Positions 9,003 through 17,679 of a stretch of DNA of 64,000 nt are shown here, piece after piece. The first letter of the stretch is position 1; every line of letters begins with the position of its first letter. This stretch comes from Caballeronia sp. dw_276 (lineage in GTDB: Bacteria > Pseudomonadota > Gammaproteobacteria > Burkholderiales > Burkholderiaceae): positions 1 to 64,000 of the forward strand of contig NZ_JAAVUV010000015.1 of the NCBI RefSeq assembly GCF_018449635.1, given 5' to 3'. The notes under the pieces were generated by a model, which did not search any database, was not told the DNA's origin, and saw only the letters and a program-made list of their open reading frames with translations. A program made the translations under genes and the position numbers.

Positions 9003-9608
9003 ATGGCCCGTACCAGAGCGCCCGACCACGACACACAACGCGAGCAGATTCTCGAACTCGCCGCCGCCAAATTCGCGCAGACGAGCTACCCAAGCACATC
9101 GATGGCCGATCTCGCCGCCGCCAGCGGCACGTCCAAGGCGCGCCTTTACCACTATTACGCGAGCAAGGAAGCCATCCTCTTCGACCTCCTCGACCGTTAC
9201 ACAAAACGGCTGATGTTGATCATTGCCGAGGTGGAGGGGGCAAGCCAGCGGCGCGGACTGACCGAACGCGAGGCGTTTGCCGAACTCATTCGCGCGTTTC
9301 TTGCGGAATACGAGACGTCGCACAGCCGGCACGTCGCGTTGCTCAATGACGTGAAATATCTCGAAGATACGCAGCGCGAAATCGTGCTCGAACGCCAGCG
9401 CGGAATCGTAGCGGCGTTTGCGCGGCAACTTGCGCGCGCGTATCCGAAGCGGGCGACCAAGGAAAATCAGACCGCCCTAACAATGATGGTATTCGGCATG
9501 ATCAACTGGACGTTCACGTGGCTAAAGCCGGATGGCAAGCTGGGCTATCGTGAATTCGCGGAACAGGTTGTAAATGTGATCGAACACGGGCTGAACGGCG
9601 ACACGTGA
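9003..9608 (+). CDS. paaR: TetR/AcrR-family regulator, probable PaaR
   Basis: The 201-residue protein has an N-terminal TetR helix-turn-helix (AAASGTSKARLYHYYASKEA, ~residues 36-55) and a ligand-binding C-terminal domain. In Burkholderia, phenylacetate genes are repressed by a TetR-type PaaR that responds to phenylacetyl-CoA. Linkage to paaABCDE and the perfect palindrome at 4188-4215 support that role here. No copy of the CCGACCG palindrome is visible directly upstream of this gene, so autoregulation through the same site is not evident. The assignment to PaaR is inference from context and fold. Confidence 0.85.
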   Translation: MARTRAPDHDTQREQILELAAAKFAQTSYPSTSMADLAAASGTSKARLYHYYASKEAILFDLLDRYTKRLMLIIAEVEGASQRRGLTEREAFAELIRAFLAEYETSHSRHVALLNDVKYLEDTQREIVLERQRGIVAAFARQLARAYPKRATKENQTALTMMVFGMINWTFTWLKPDGKLGYREFAEQVVNVIEHGLNGDT

Positions 9609-9827
9609 AATGCTGCGCCGCGACATGAAGGTTTTGGCGCACGTCCGTCCGATTTTCACAACATGTACCAAGTCACTGTATTTAAACGTTTTATATCCGT
9701 ATTCCGTGACGGTTAGACGTAACACTCCACACTGTATTACGGGTTTTCCCTAGTACTCCAACGATGGTTCGGCTAAAATTCGTTTTGCGGCGCACCACGT
9801 CGCTCGACGATTCAAGGAGCCACCATC

Positions 9828-10499
9828 GTGAACTTATCTTTCAACCGCCCCGCCGCATCGATCTTTGCATCAGCTGATCGCTCGCAACCGGCTGCCGGTC
9901 GTTCGCCCGTTCTCGTACGTGAGCTGTCCTCTGCCGATCGCGAGCGTCTGATGACCCATTTCCTTGCGCTGGACGAAGATGATCGCCTTCTGCGCTTCGG
10001 TCAGATCGTGCCGGATCGGGTTATCGACAATTACGTAACGAATATCGACTTTTCGCGCGATACGGTTTTCGGCGTTTTCGACGAAGCGTTGAACCTGGTT
10101 GGCGTCGGCCATCTGGCCTATTTGCCGGCCGAAGGCGACAAGCGCACGGCTGAATTCGGCGTTTCCGTGCTGGAAAGTGCGCGGGGTCGTGGTGTTGGAA
10201 GCCGCTTGTTCGAGCGCGCCGCCATTCGCAGCCGCAACACGCACGTTTCAATGCTCTACATGCATTGTCTGTCACGTAACTCGACCATGATGCACATAGC
10301 GAAGAAGTCGGGAATGAAGATCGAATACGCATACGGCGAAGCCGATGCCTACTTGTCCCTGACGCCCGCTGACCAGAGCAGCATTCTCGCGGAGATGCTG
10401 CAGGAACAAGCGGCAGTCTTCGATTACGCGATCAAGCGCCAGGCGCGCCGGGCATCGCAAATGTTTCAGGCGTTCATGCCTACTGCCGACGCGGCCTAA
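9828..10499 (+). CDS. GNAT-family N-acetyltransferase
   Basis: The 223-residue protein has a GNAT fold. The acetyl-CoA-binding motif A is readable as GVSVLESARGRGVGSRLFERA (R-G-x-G-x-G/S type), followed by the beta5-alpha4 region MLYMHCLSRNSTMMHIAKK. It starts at GTG 9828, nine bases after an AAGGAG Shine-Dalgarno. The acceptor substrate is unknown; similar proteins modify antibiotics, ribosomal proteins or small amines. It is monocistronic and ends before the strong hairpin at 10536-10560. Confidence 0.82.
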   Translation: MNLSFNRPAASIFASADRSQPAAGRSPVLVRELSSADRERLMTHFLALDEDDRLLRFGQIVPDRVIDNYVTNIDFSRDTVFGVFDEALNLVGVGHLAYLPAEGDKRTAEFGVSVLESARGRGVGSRLFERAAIRSRNTHVSMLYMHCLSRNSTMMHIAKKSGMKIEYAYGEADAYLSLTPADQSSILAEMLQEQAAVFDYAIKRQARRASQMFQAFMPTADAA

Positions 10500-10535
10500 G
10501 TTTCGGCCATCTCAGCAAGCATGCGCAAAAGCACG

Positions 10536-10560
10536 AAAGGCGGCGAAAGCCGCCTTTTTT
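10536..10560 (+). terminator. Rho-independent terminator after GNAT gene
   Basis: A perfect 9-bp stem (AAAGGCGGC / GCCGCCTTT) with a GAAA tetraloop is followed by three more T residues. It lies 36 bp past the acetyltransferase stop. Confidence 0.9.
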
Positions 10561-10569
10561 GCGTCTGCT

Positions 10570-11073
10570 TTATCTGATGGGCAAAGCCGTGGTTTCCTTG
10601 ATGCGCTCGAGCGAAAAGCTGCTCTTTACATCGATAACCGATGGATGGTGCAGCAACTGGTCCTGCACGAAACGCGAGAAGTGCTCCATGTCCTCCACCT
10701 GGACACGCAACAGATAGTCCGTATCGCCGGTCATGGCGTCGCAGGCCACGACCTCTGGCCAGGTAAGCAAGGCTTCTCGGAACTGGTCGGAGTGCGTCGG
10801 CGGATTTTTCATTCCGGCCGATGGCGCCGTTCCCCCGCGCTTTTCCAGCCGCACGTTGACGTACGCAAGCAGCCCAAGGCCCAGCAGGCGCGGCTCCAAC
10901 AACGCAACGTACCCGCGAATCACCCCCGCCTCCTCCAGCTGCCGGATGCGCCGCAGACAAGGACTCGGCGACAAACTCACCTGGTCGGCGATGTCCTGAT
11001 TCGACAGCCGCCCGTTGACCTGAAGGATTGCGAGAATTTTCCGGTCAATCGCATCGAGTTCGAATCGAGCCAT
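10570..11073 (-). CDS. Lrp/AsnC-family transcriptional regulator
   Basis: The 167-residue protein has the Lrp N-terminal helix-turn-helix (LDAIDRKILAILQVNGRLSN, then SLSPSPCLRRIRQLEEAGVI) and a C-terminal RAM ligand-binding domain containing CDAMTGDTDYLLRVQVEDM. Lrp/AsnC proteins form dimers and octamers and sense amino acids. It is divergent from hpd with 133 bp between start codons, so it is a good candidate regulator of tyrosine breakdown, by analogy with other divergently placed Lrp regulators. This is inference; the target is not shown directly. Confidence 0.92.
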   Translation of the reverse strand: MARFELDAIDRKILAILQVNGRLSNQDIADQVSLSPSPCLRRIRQLEEAGVIRGYVALLEPRLLGLGLLAYVNVRLEKRGGTAPSAGMKNPPTHSDQFREALLTWPEVVACDAMTGDTDYLLRVQVEDMEHFSRFVQDQLLHHPSVIDVKSSFSLERIKETTALPIR

Positions 11074-11170
11074 ATTCTGCCTCTTGTATCTGAATAGACG
11101 CTATAAACGTGCGCCATCGTAGCCATGCACATTTTTCTTCGCAAGTATCCGCCACCCGCATCTCGATAGA

Positions 11171-11205
11171 CTTTGTCTCATTAACCGCGAATTACGGAGA
11201 CAAAG
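11171..11205 (+). promoter_or_regulatory. Inverted repeat overlapping the hpd ribosome binding site
   Basis: CTTTGTCTC at 11171-11179 is exactly complementary to GAGACAAAG at 11197-11205, with 17 bases between. The right arm contains the hpd Shine-Dalgarno (GGAGA) and ends one base before the ATG. In RNA this gives a 9-bp stem that would mask the ribosome binding site. In DNA it could instead be a dimer operator, for example for the divergent Lrp protein. Confidence 0.6.
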
Positions 11206-11206
11206 C

Positions 11207-12310
11207 ATGCAGCCAACGACCTGGGACAATCCCGTCGGCACCGATGGTTTTGAGTTCATCGAATACACGGCGCCGGACCCGATTGCACTCGGCAAGCTTT
11301 TCGAGCAGATGGGATTCACGGCGATCGCGCGGCATCGGCATAAGGACGTGACGTTGTACCGGCAAGGCGAGATCAACTTTCTTGTGAACGCCGAGCCTGA
11401 TTCCTTCGCGCAGCGCTTTACGCGCTTGCATGGCCCGTCGATTTGCGCAATTGCGTTTCGCGTCGCCGATGCCGGTCAAGCCTATAAACGCGCGCTCGAC
11501 CTCGGCGCCTGGGGCTTCGACAACAAAACCGGCCCCATGGAACTCAACATTCCCGCGATCAAGGGCGTAGGCGATTCGCTGATCTACTTCGTGGATCGGT
11601 GGCGCGGCAAGAATGGCGCGCAGCCCGGCGCTATCGGCGATATCAGCATTTACGACGTCGATTTCGAGCCGATTCCCGGCGCCGATCAAAATCCGGCAGG
11701 CCACGGTTTAACGTACATCGATCACTTGACGCACAACGTGCATCGCGGGCGAATGGTCGAATGGGCCGAGTTCTACGAGCGCCTGTTCAATTTTCGCGAG
11801 GCGCGTTATTTCGATATCGAAGGCAAAGTCACGGCAGTAAAGTCGAAAGCGATGAGTTCGCCATGCGGCAAGATCCGCATTCCAATCAATGAGGAAGGGT
11901 CGGAGACGTCGGGGCAGATTCAGGAATATCTCGATGCGTATCGTGGCGAGGGGATTCAGCACATCGCGCTCGGAACGAACAACATCTACGACACCGTGGA
12001 TGGCTTGCGCGGCGCGGAGATCGCGTTGCTGGACACCATTGATACCTACTACGAACTGGTCGACCGGCGCGTGCCGAACCACGGCGAATCGGTGGCGGAA
12101 CTGAAGAGGCGCAAGATCCTGATCGACGGCGTGCGCGATGAAATCCTGCTGCAGATTTTCACGGAGAACCAGATTGGCCCGATCTTCTTCGAGATCATTC
12201 AACGCAAGGGCAATCAGGGATTTGGCGAGGGCAACTTCAAGGCGCTGTTCGAATCGATTGAACTTGATCAGATTCGACGCGGCGTGGTGAAGGACACCAC
12301 GCCAGGCTAA
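11207..12310 (+). CDS. hpd: 4-hydroxyphenylpyruvate dioxygenase
   Basis: The 367-residue enzyme converts 4-hydroxyphenylpyruvate, O2 and Fe(II) to homogentisate in tyrosine and phenylalanine breakdown. It has two vicinal-oxygen-chelate domains. The three Fe(II) ligands are in the expected C-terminal half: His in YIDHLTHNV, His in GIQHIALG and Glu in IFFEIIQRKG. The length is normal. The start follows a GGAGA Shine-Dalgarno that lies inside a perfect inverted repeat, suggesting post-transcriptional or operator control. The homogentisate pathway genes hmgA and fahA are not in this window. Confidence 0.96.
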   Translation: MQPTTWDNPVGTDGFEFIEYTAPDPIALGKLFEQMGFTAIARHRHKDVTLYRQGEINFLVNAEPDSFAQRFTRLHGPSICAIAFRVADAGQAYKRALDLGAWGFDNKTGPMELNIPAIKGVGDSLIYFVDRWRGKNGAQPGAIGDISIYDVDFEPIPGADQNPAGHGLTYIDHLTHNVHRGRMVEWAEFYERLFNFREARYFDIEGKVTAVKSKAMSSPCGKIRIPINEEGSETSGQIQEYLDAYRGEGIQHIALGTNNIYDTVDGLRGAEIALLDTIDTYYELVDRRVPNHGESVAELKRRKILIDGVRDEILLQIFTENQIGPIFFEIIQRKGNQGFGEGNFKALFESIELDQIRRGVVKDTTPG

Positions 12311-12314
12311 AAAT

Positions 12315-12350
12315 AAAGCCGGTGATCTCAACGATCACCGGCTTTTTTAT
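12315..12350 (+). terminator. Rho-independent terminator after hpd
   Basis: A perfect 13-bp stem (AAAGCCGGTGATC and its complement) with a TCAAC loop is followed by a run of T. It lies just past the hpd stop. The opposite strand has a shorter T run, so it may also end the small minus-strand gene at 12365-12550. Confidence 0.93.
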
Positions 12351-12364
12351 TCGGCGTGAGAATT

Positions 12365-12550
12365 TCAGGCTTCGTCTTTCTTTTCCGCAGCCTGATCGTT
12401 CGAAATCTGTTCGACGCGAACCTGGATCATCCGCGGCGCGCCGGTCATCACGCTTTCAGATCCCGCCGCCGCGCCGACGCGAACGGGCGCGTTCATCGCA
12501 AAAAATGCGGCCGAAACCATCAAGAAATTCTGGATATATCGTTGTTTCAC
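12365..12550 (-). CDS. Small exported or membrane-anchored protein, 61 residues
   Basis: The reading frame starts at GTG 12550, five bases after a perfect AAGGAGG Shine-Dalgarno. A TTG start five codons further upstream would place the Shine-Dalgarno inside the gene. The product begins MKQRYIQNFLMVSAAFFAMN, with a positively charged end and a hydrophobic stretch, then APVRVGAAAG, which could be a signal peptide or a single membrane anchor. The rest is polar, ending in EKKDEA. No family is recognised. It is convergent with hpd across a shared terminator. The strong ribosome binding site is the main reason to believe it. Confidence 0.62.
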   Translation of the reverse strand: MKQRYIQNFLMVSAAFFAMNAPVRVGAAAGSESVMTGAPRMIQVRVEQISNDQAAEKKDEA

Positions 12551-12814
12551 TGCGTCCTCCTTCAACTGCGTGCATCAACATGTGCATCGCGGTATTTGAA
12601 TGCGCTCACCGCGAGCGGTTCCTTCGTGAAATAAAACTCGGGCGTTTTTACACCTCGTAACACGCGAACGATCGTGAAATTTCTTTTCAGCGGGTTTTTA
12701 CCAGTGCTGTCAGAAATACAAAACAGGCACACTCAAAATCCCGGCTGCCGCGTTCACAAGACGCTAAAGCCCAAGAGTTTTGGCGATCCCAAACGTTGGC
12801 GGAGAGACCCCATA

Positions 12815-15800
12815 ATGAATGCCCCACTAGACGCGGAACAACAAGCCAAGCTTGAGGCCGCGCTCACCACCGTCACCCTCGACGATAAATACACCCTCGA
12901 ACGCGGCCGCGCTTACATGAGCGGGATTCAGGCGCTCGTCCGGTTGCCGATGCTGCAACAACAACGCGATCACGCCGCCGGTTTGAACACCGCCGGGTTT
13001 ATTTCGGGTTATCGCGGATCGCCGCTCGGCGCGCTCGATCAACATTTGTGGAAAGCGAAGAAACATCTGGCGTCACACGAAATCGTGTTTCAGCCTGGCG
13101 TGAACGAGGACCTGGCAGCGACCGCGGTCTGGGGTTCGCAGCAGGTCAATCTCTACCCGAGCGCCAAATACGACGGCGTGTTCTCGATGTGGTACGGCAA
13201 AGGGCCGGGCGTCGATAGAACCGGCGACGTGTTCAAGCACGGCAATTCGGCGGGTTCATCGGCGAAAGGCGGCGTGCTTGTGCTCGCCGGCGACGATCAC
13301 GCCGCCAAATCCTCCACGCTCGCGCATCAGTCGGAACACATTTTCAAAGCGTGCGGATTGCCGGTGCTGTTTCCATCGAATGTGCAGGAATATCTGGACT
13401 TCGGGTTGCACGGCTGGGCAATGAGCCGTTATTCCGGCCTCTGGGTCGCGATGAAATGCGTGACTGACGTGGTGGAATCGTCGGCTTCGGTGGATATCGA
13501 TCCGAATCGCGTCGAAATCGTGTTGCCGACCGATTTCGCGATGCCCGATGGCGGCCTGAACATCCGCTGGCCTGATCCGCCGCTCGTGCAGGAAGCGCGG
13601 CTGCTCGACTACAAGTGGTACGCGGCGCTCGCCTACGTGCGCGCGAACAAGCTGGACCGCATCGAGATCGAATCGCCGAACGCGCGTTTCGGGATCATGA
13701 CGGCGGGCAAGGCGTATCTGGATGTGCGTCAGGCGTTATCGGACCTCGGTCTCGACGATGAAACCTGCGCGCGCATCGGTGTTCGTTTGTACAAGGTCGG
13801 CTGCGTGTGGCCGCTCGAAGCGCAGGGCGCGCACGCGTTCGCGCACGGGCTGGAAGAGATTCTGGTCGTGGAAGAAAAGCGCCAGATCCTGGAATACGCG
13901 ATCAAGGAAGAGCTCTACAATTGGCCGGATGCACAACGCCCGCGCGTCTTCGGCAAGTTCGACGAGAAAGACGGCGCTGGCGGCGAATGGTCCGTACCGA
14001 TGGGTAACTGGCTGCTGCCGGCGCATTACGAGTTGTCGCCGGCGATCATCGCAAAGGCGATTGCTACGCGGCTCGACAAGTTCGATCTGCCTGCCGAAGT
14101 GCGCGCGCGCATCGCGACGCGGATTGCGGTGATCGAAGCGAAGGAACGCGCGCTCGCAAGGCCGCGCGTTGAAGCCGAGCGCAAGCCGTGGTTTTGTTCG
14201 GGCTGTCCGCACAATACATCCACTAACGTGCCCGAAGGATCGCGCGCCTTGGCGGGCATCGGTTGCCATTACATGACCGTCTGGATGGACCGCAGCACGA
14301 GCACGTTCAGCCAGATGGGCGGCGAAGGCGTGGCGTGGATCGGGCAAGCGCCGTTCACGAACGACAAACACGTATTCGCCAATCTCGGCGATGGCACGTA
14401 CTTCCATTCCGGCCTGTTGGCGATCCGCGCGGCGATCGCGTCGAAGACCAACATCACGTACAAGATTCTCTACAACGACGCCGTCGCAATGACCGGCGGC
14501 CAGCCCGTCGACGGCGTGCTCACCGTGCCGCAAATCACGCATCAGCTCGCGGCAGAAGGCGCGAAGAAAATCGTCATCGTCACCGATGAACCCGAAAAGT
14601 ACGACCCGAACGTCGGCCTCGCGCCCGGCATCCAGGTTTATCACCGCGAGAAGCTCGATGAAGTTCAGCGGGAGCTACGCGAAATCGGCGGCACCACGAT
14701 CCTGATCTACGACCAGACGTGCGCGACAGAAAAGCGGCGCAGAAGGAAACGCGGCGCTTACCCTGATCCGGCAAAGCGCGTCGTCATCAACGAAGCCGTG
14801 TGCGAAGGTTGTGGCGATTGCTCGGTCAAGTCGAATTGTTTATCGGTTGAACCGCTCGATACCGAATACGGCACGAAACGCCAGATCAACCAGTCGACCT
14901 GCAACAAGGACTACTCGTGCGTGAACGGGTTCTGCCCGAGCTTCGTCACGGTCGAAGGCGGACAGTTGAAGAAACCGAAGGTATCGAGCATTTCCGGCGA
15001 TGCCATGCCGCCCGTGCCCATGCCATCGCTGCCTGAAATTGGCCGGCCTTATGGCGTGCTGGTCACGGGCGTTGGCGGAACGGGTGTTGTGACAATCGGC
15101 GCATTGCTCGGCATGGCGTCGCATCTCGAGCAAAAAGGCGTGACCGTCCTCGATGTCACCGGCCTTGCGCAAAAAGGCGGCGCTGTGATGAGCCACGTGC
15201 AGATCGCCACGCAGCCCGGCGATATCCACGCCACGCGCATCGCGATGGGCGAAGCGGATCTGGTCATCGGTTGCGATCCGATCGTCACAGCCAGCGATGA
15301 ATGCGGTTCACGCATGCAGCCCGGCCACACGCGCGTGGTCGTGAACAGCGCCGAAACGCCGACCGCCGAGTTCATCAAGAACCCGAACTGGCGTTTCCCG
15401 GGCGCGAGCGCGGAAGCCGATATCCGCACGGCCGCGGGCGAACATGTTGCACTCGTCGATGCAAACCGTTTCGCCGTCGCGCTTCTCGGCGATGCCATCT
15501 ACACCAACCCGTTCGTGCTGGGTTTTGCGTGGCAACGCGGCTGGGTGCCGTTGCGGCATGAGTCGCTGGTTCGCGCGATCGAACTGAACGCCGTGCAAGT
15601 CGAAAAGAACCTGGCGGCGTTCGAATGGGGCCGTCACGCGGCGCATGATCTCGATGGTCTCGAACGATTGGTGAAGGGACGCAATCGCGGGGTTTCATCG
15701 GAGGTTCAGGGCAACAGCAAGATCATCGCGCTGCATACGCCGAAGGCGCTCGATGCGTTGATCGAAAAGCGCATTGCCTATCTCGCCGATTATCAGAACG

Positions 15801-16411
15801 AGGCGTATGCCGCGCGTTATGGCCGGCTTGTGGCTGAAGTGCGGGTCGCGGAGGCGTCGCTCGGTGTGCTCGATGGTCAATACGCGTTGACCGAAGCCGT
15901 CGCGAAAAACCTGCACAAGTTGATGGCGTACAAGGACGAATACGAAGTCGCGCGTCTTTATGCCGATCCGGCGTTTGTCGAGCGCTTGAAGGGCAGCTTT
16001 GAGGGCGACTGGAAAATCAACTTCCATCTCGCGCCGCCAATGTTCTCAAAGAAGGACGCGCACGGTCATCTCATTAAGAAGCAATACGGGCCGTGGGTTT
16101 TATCGGCGATGAAAGTTCTGGCGAAGATGAAGTTCTTGCGGGGTACGTCGATGGATGTTTTCGGCAAGACCGAGGAACGGAAGATGGAGCGGGCGTTGAT
16201 CGGGGATTACGAAGCATTGGTGAAAGAACTGATCGGTGGATTGACGCTCGATAAGTTGCCACTGGCGATTGAACTGGCAAGTCTGCCGGATTCCATGCGC
16301 GGTTATGGTCACGTGAAAGACAATAACGTGAATGCAGCGCGTATCAAATGGAATGCGCTACTGGCGCGTTGGCGCGCGCCGGCCGGAGGTGAAAGCCGGC
16401 AAGTGGCTTAA
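12815..16411 (+). CDS. Fused indolepyruvate ferredoxin oxidoreductase
   Basis: The 1198-residue protein fuses the IorA- and IorB-like parts of 2-oxoacid:ferredoxin oxidoreductases, which decarboxylate arylpyruvates to aryl-acyl-CoA using TPP and ferredoxin. The order is: an N-terminal pyrimidine-binding-like domain with FISGYRGSPLG; CSGCPHNTST near residue 460; the TPP/Mg motif GDGTYFHSG near 525; Fe-S cysteines CEGCGDCSVKSNC near 662; the gamma domain with GVGGTGVVTIG near 750; and a C-terminal DUF6537-like region. The ATG at 12815 has a GGAGAG Shine-Dalgarno, and longer upstream frames look non-coding. It probably feeds phenylpyruvate or indolepyruvate to CoA esters, fitting the neighbouring paa and hpd genes. 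No dedicated ferredoxin gene is adjacent. Confidence 0.93.
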   Translation: MNAPLDAEQQAKLEAALTTVTLDDKYTLERGRAYMSGIQALVRLPMLQQQRDHAAGLNTAGFISGYRGSPLGALDQHLWKAKKHLASHEIVFQPGVNEDLAATAVWGSQQVNLYPSAKYDGVFSMWYGKGPGVDRTGDVFKHGNSAGSSAKGGVLVLAGDDHAAKSSTLAHQSEHIFKACGLPVLFPSNVQEYLDFGLHGWAMSRYSGLWVAMKCVTDVVESSASVDIDPNRVEIVLPTDFAMPDGGLNIRWPDPPLVQEARLLDYKWYAALAYVRANKLDRIEIESPNARFGIMTAGKAYLDVRQALSDLGLDDETCARIGVRLYKVGCVWPLEAQGAHAFAHGLEEILVVEEKRQILEYAIKEELYNWPDAQRPRVFGKFDEKDGAGGEWSVPMGNWLLPAHYELSPAIIAKAIATRLDKFDLPAEVRARIATRIAVIEAKERALARPRVEAERKPWFCSGCPHNTSTNVPEGSRALAGIGCHYMTVWMDRSTSTFSQMGGEGVAWIGQAPFTNDKHVFANLGDGTYFHSGLLAIRAAIASKTNITYKILYNDAVAMTGGQPVDGVLTVPQITHQLAAEGAKKIVIVTDEPEKYDPNVGLAPGIQVYHREKLDEVQRELREIGGTTILIYDQTCATEKRRRRKRGAYPDPAKRVVINEAVCEGCGDCSVKSNCLSVEPLDTEYGTKRQINQSTCNKDYSCVNGFCPSFVTVEGGQLKKPKVSSISGDAMPPVPMPSLPEIGRPYGVLVTGVGGTGVVTIGALLGMASHLEQKGVTVLDVTGLAQKGGAVMSHVQIATQPGDIHATRIAMGEADLVIGCDPIVTASDECGSRMQPGHTRVVVNSAETPTAEFIKNPNWRFPGASAEADIRTAAGEHVALVDANRFAVALLGDAIYTNPFVLGFAWQRGWVPLRHESLVRAIELNAVQVEKNLAAFEWGRHAAHDLDGLERLVKGRNRGVSSEVQGNSKIIALHTPKALDALIEKRIAYLADYQNEAYAARYGRLVAEVRVAEASLGVLDGQYALTEAVAKNLHKLMAYKDEYEVARLYADPAFVERLKGSFEGDWKINFHLAPPMFSKKDAHGHLIKKQYGPWVLSAMKVLAKMKFLRGTSMDVFGKTEERKMERALIGDYEALVKELIGGLTLDKLPLAIELASLPDSMRGYGHVKDNNVNAARIKWNALLARWRAPAGGESRQVA

Positions 16412-16434
16412 AGTTTTTCACGCAACGCATGAAA

Positions 16435-16469
16435 ACAAAACGCCCGATGAAGTTCATCGGGCGTTTTGT
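16435..16469. terminator. Bidirectional Rho-independent terminator
   Basis: A long perfect inverted repeat (ACAAAACGCCCGATGAA, one central base, then its complement) has A/T runs at both ends. It lies between the convergent oxidoreductase and NlpC/P60 genes and can serve both strands. Confidence 0.88.
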
Positions 16470-16493
16470 CATTGAAGGCAATACATTCGGCAA

Positions 16494-17222
16494 TCAGGCA
16501 ACACGACGCGCACCGTAATATCGCCGGGTCCAATAGGCGCTTTTCATCGATTCAATTCGAACATAGGCGCCTTTCTTCGGAGCATGAATAAACTGATTCT
16601 CGCCCACGTAAATGCCCACGTGCGTTGCTGTCCCACGAGTCGTGTTAAAGAACACGAGATCGCCCGGGTGCAAATCCGTCTGCGCGATGGCTACACCCTT
16701 ACGGCTGATTTGCGACGATACGCGCGGCAATAAAATTCCCGCGGCCTTTTGATAAACGTAACGCACAAACCCGCTGCAATCGAGTCCCTGCTCCGGCGTA
16801 TTGCCGCCCCATGAATAAGGGACGCCAATCATTGTCTCGGCCTTTTCCAGAACATCCGAAAGCCGGGCGCTCGGCATATCTTCGGCAACGACCTGCTCCT
16901 GAGAAGGCGAGTCCTGGTATCTGGCAGGGTCATAAAGCAACGCGTCGCCATCCAGCGAAACCGGATTCCCGACCTGGATAATTCCCCCTGCAGCATGCTT
17001 GCTATCCGCCATATCCAGCGCAGTTACCTGAGTGAGCAAACTCGCCAATCCGGTCGTCGATGCCGACGCAGCGCCAGATGCGGTTGCCAATATCAAGCTG
17101 CTGAACGCCGTAGCCACTAGCCGGGCAGATCTGGTTTTCCGTTGCGACATGCCTGCGCGTACTTCCGTGGCGCCCTGCCGGACAGCATAAGAAGGAATGG
17201 TGGTTATTTCAGTGTGTCTCAT
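16494..17222 (-). CDS. NlpC/P60-family (C40) cell-wall peptidase
   Basis: The 242-residue protein carries a C-terminal NlpC/P60 domain that cleaves peptidoglycan stem peptides. The catalytic Cys is in GLDCSGFVRYVYQK, the His in THVGIYVGENQFIHAP, and the family motif HPGDLVFF is present. A signal peptide runs over SARLVATAFSSLILATASGAA. Two starts are possible. ATG 17222 overlaps the stop of the 56-codon ORF upstream (ATGA), which argues for translational coupling. ATG 17150 (MSQRKT) gives a signal peptide of more usual length. 17222 is given because of the overlap. The role is cell-wall remodelling or hydrolysis in the periplasm. Confidence 0.88.
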   Translation of the reverse strand: MRHTEITTIPSYAVRQGATEVRAGMSQRKTRSARLVATAFSSLILATASGAASASTTGLASLLTQVTALDMADSKHAAGGIIQVGNPVSLDGDALLYDPARYQDSPSQEQVVAEDMPSARLSDVLEKAETMIGVPYSWGGNTPEQGLDCSGFVRYVYQKAAGILLPRVSSQISRKGVAIAQTDLHPGDLVFFNTTRGTATHVGIYVGENQFIHAPKKGAYVRIESMKSAYWTRRYYGARRVA

Positions 17223-17389
17223 GATAACGACCAGAATCTCAATGCCGTTGAATGCGACGTCTTCGACGGTGGGGCTAACGGAATGCTGTGCTTTCTCTCA
17301 AACAGCTTGTAACCTGAGGACGGTTTTTCACCGACGATGCCACGTTTAACAGCGACTTCGTTTAATACCGTTTTATATTGCCTTTTCAT
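17219..17389 (-). CDS. Possible 56-residue ORF coupled to the NlpC/P60 gene
   Basis: An ATG at 17389 opens 56 codons (MKRQYKTVLNEVAVKRGIVG, then a basic, Ser/Pro-rich tail) ending at a TGA that overlaps the next gene's ATG as ATGA. This junction is the classic sign of coupled translation. An AGGA sequence lies 12-15 bases before the start, which is further than usual. An AT-rich stretch at 17400-17425 could hold the promoter. Codon use is less GC-biased than in neighbours and no family is recognised. It may be a leader ORF rather than a functional protein. Confidence 0.35.
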   Translation of the reverse strand: MKRQYKTVLNEVAVKRGIVGEKPSSGYKLFERKHSIPLAPPSKTSHSTALRFWSLS

Positions 17390-17679
17390 GATTGATACGT
17401 ATTCCTAATATATTTATCAGTCTTGTGAGTTGCAGCGGATTCAACATATTTTGGAAACCGCACCTGAAGGGCTATCGCACGTGTGTGGCAGTTGGGAAAT
17501 GCGGATCCAAATTACGTGGATAACCAACATCTGACCGATAGCGGAGAAGCAAGCATGCCATTCGCTTGGAAACGCCTGGAATTGTCACAATCTTGCTTCA
17601 AAACCTATTCTATTGGGACTGAATGAGAATGCTGATAGGCCTGCTCCTAAAGAATGTGGCTTACACGATGCTCGGTAAT
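17390..17679. other. Intergenic region between NlpC/P60 unit and first adhesin gene
   Basis: This stretch has no convincing ORF. The first 40 bases (17395-17430) are AT-rich and fit a promoter for the leftward NlpC/P60 unit. The remainder, up to the adhesin terminator, shows no repeat, RNA gene or motif that I recognise. Confidence 0.5.

Noticed and set aside
12674..12814. Longer N-terminus (47 residues) for the fused indolepyruvate oxidoreductase
   Set aside because: No Shine-Dalgarno, basic low-quality sequence, and the ATG at 12815 has GGAGAG at a good distance.
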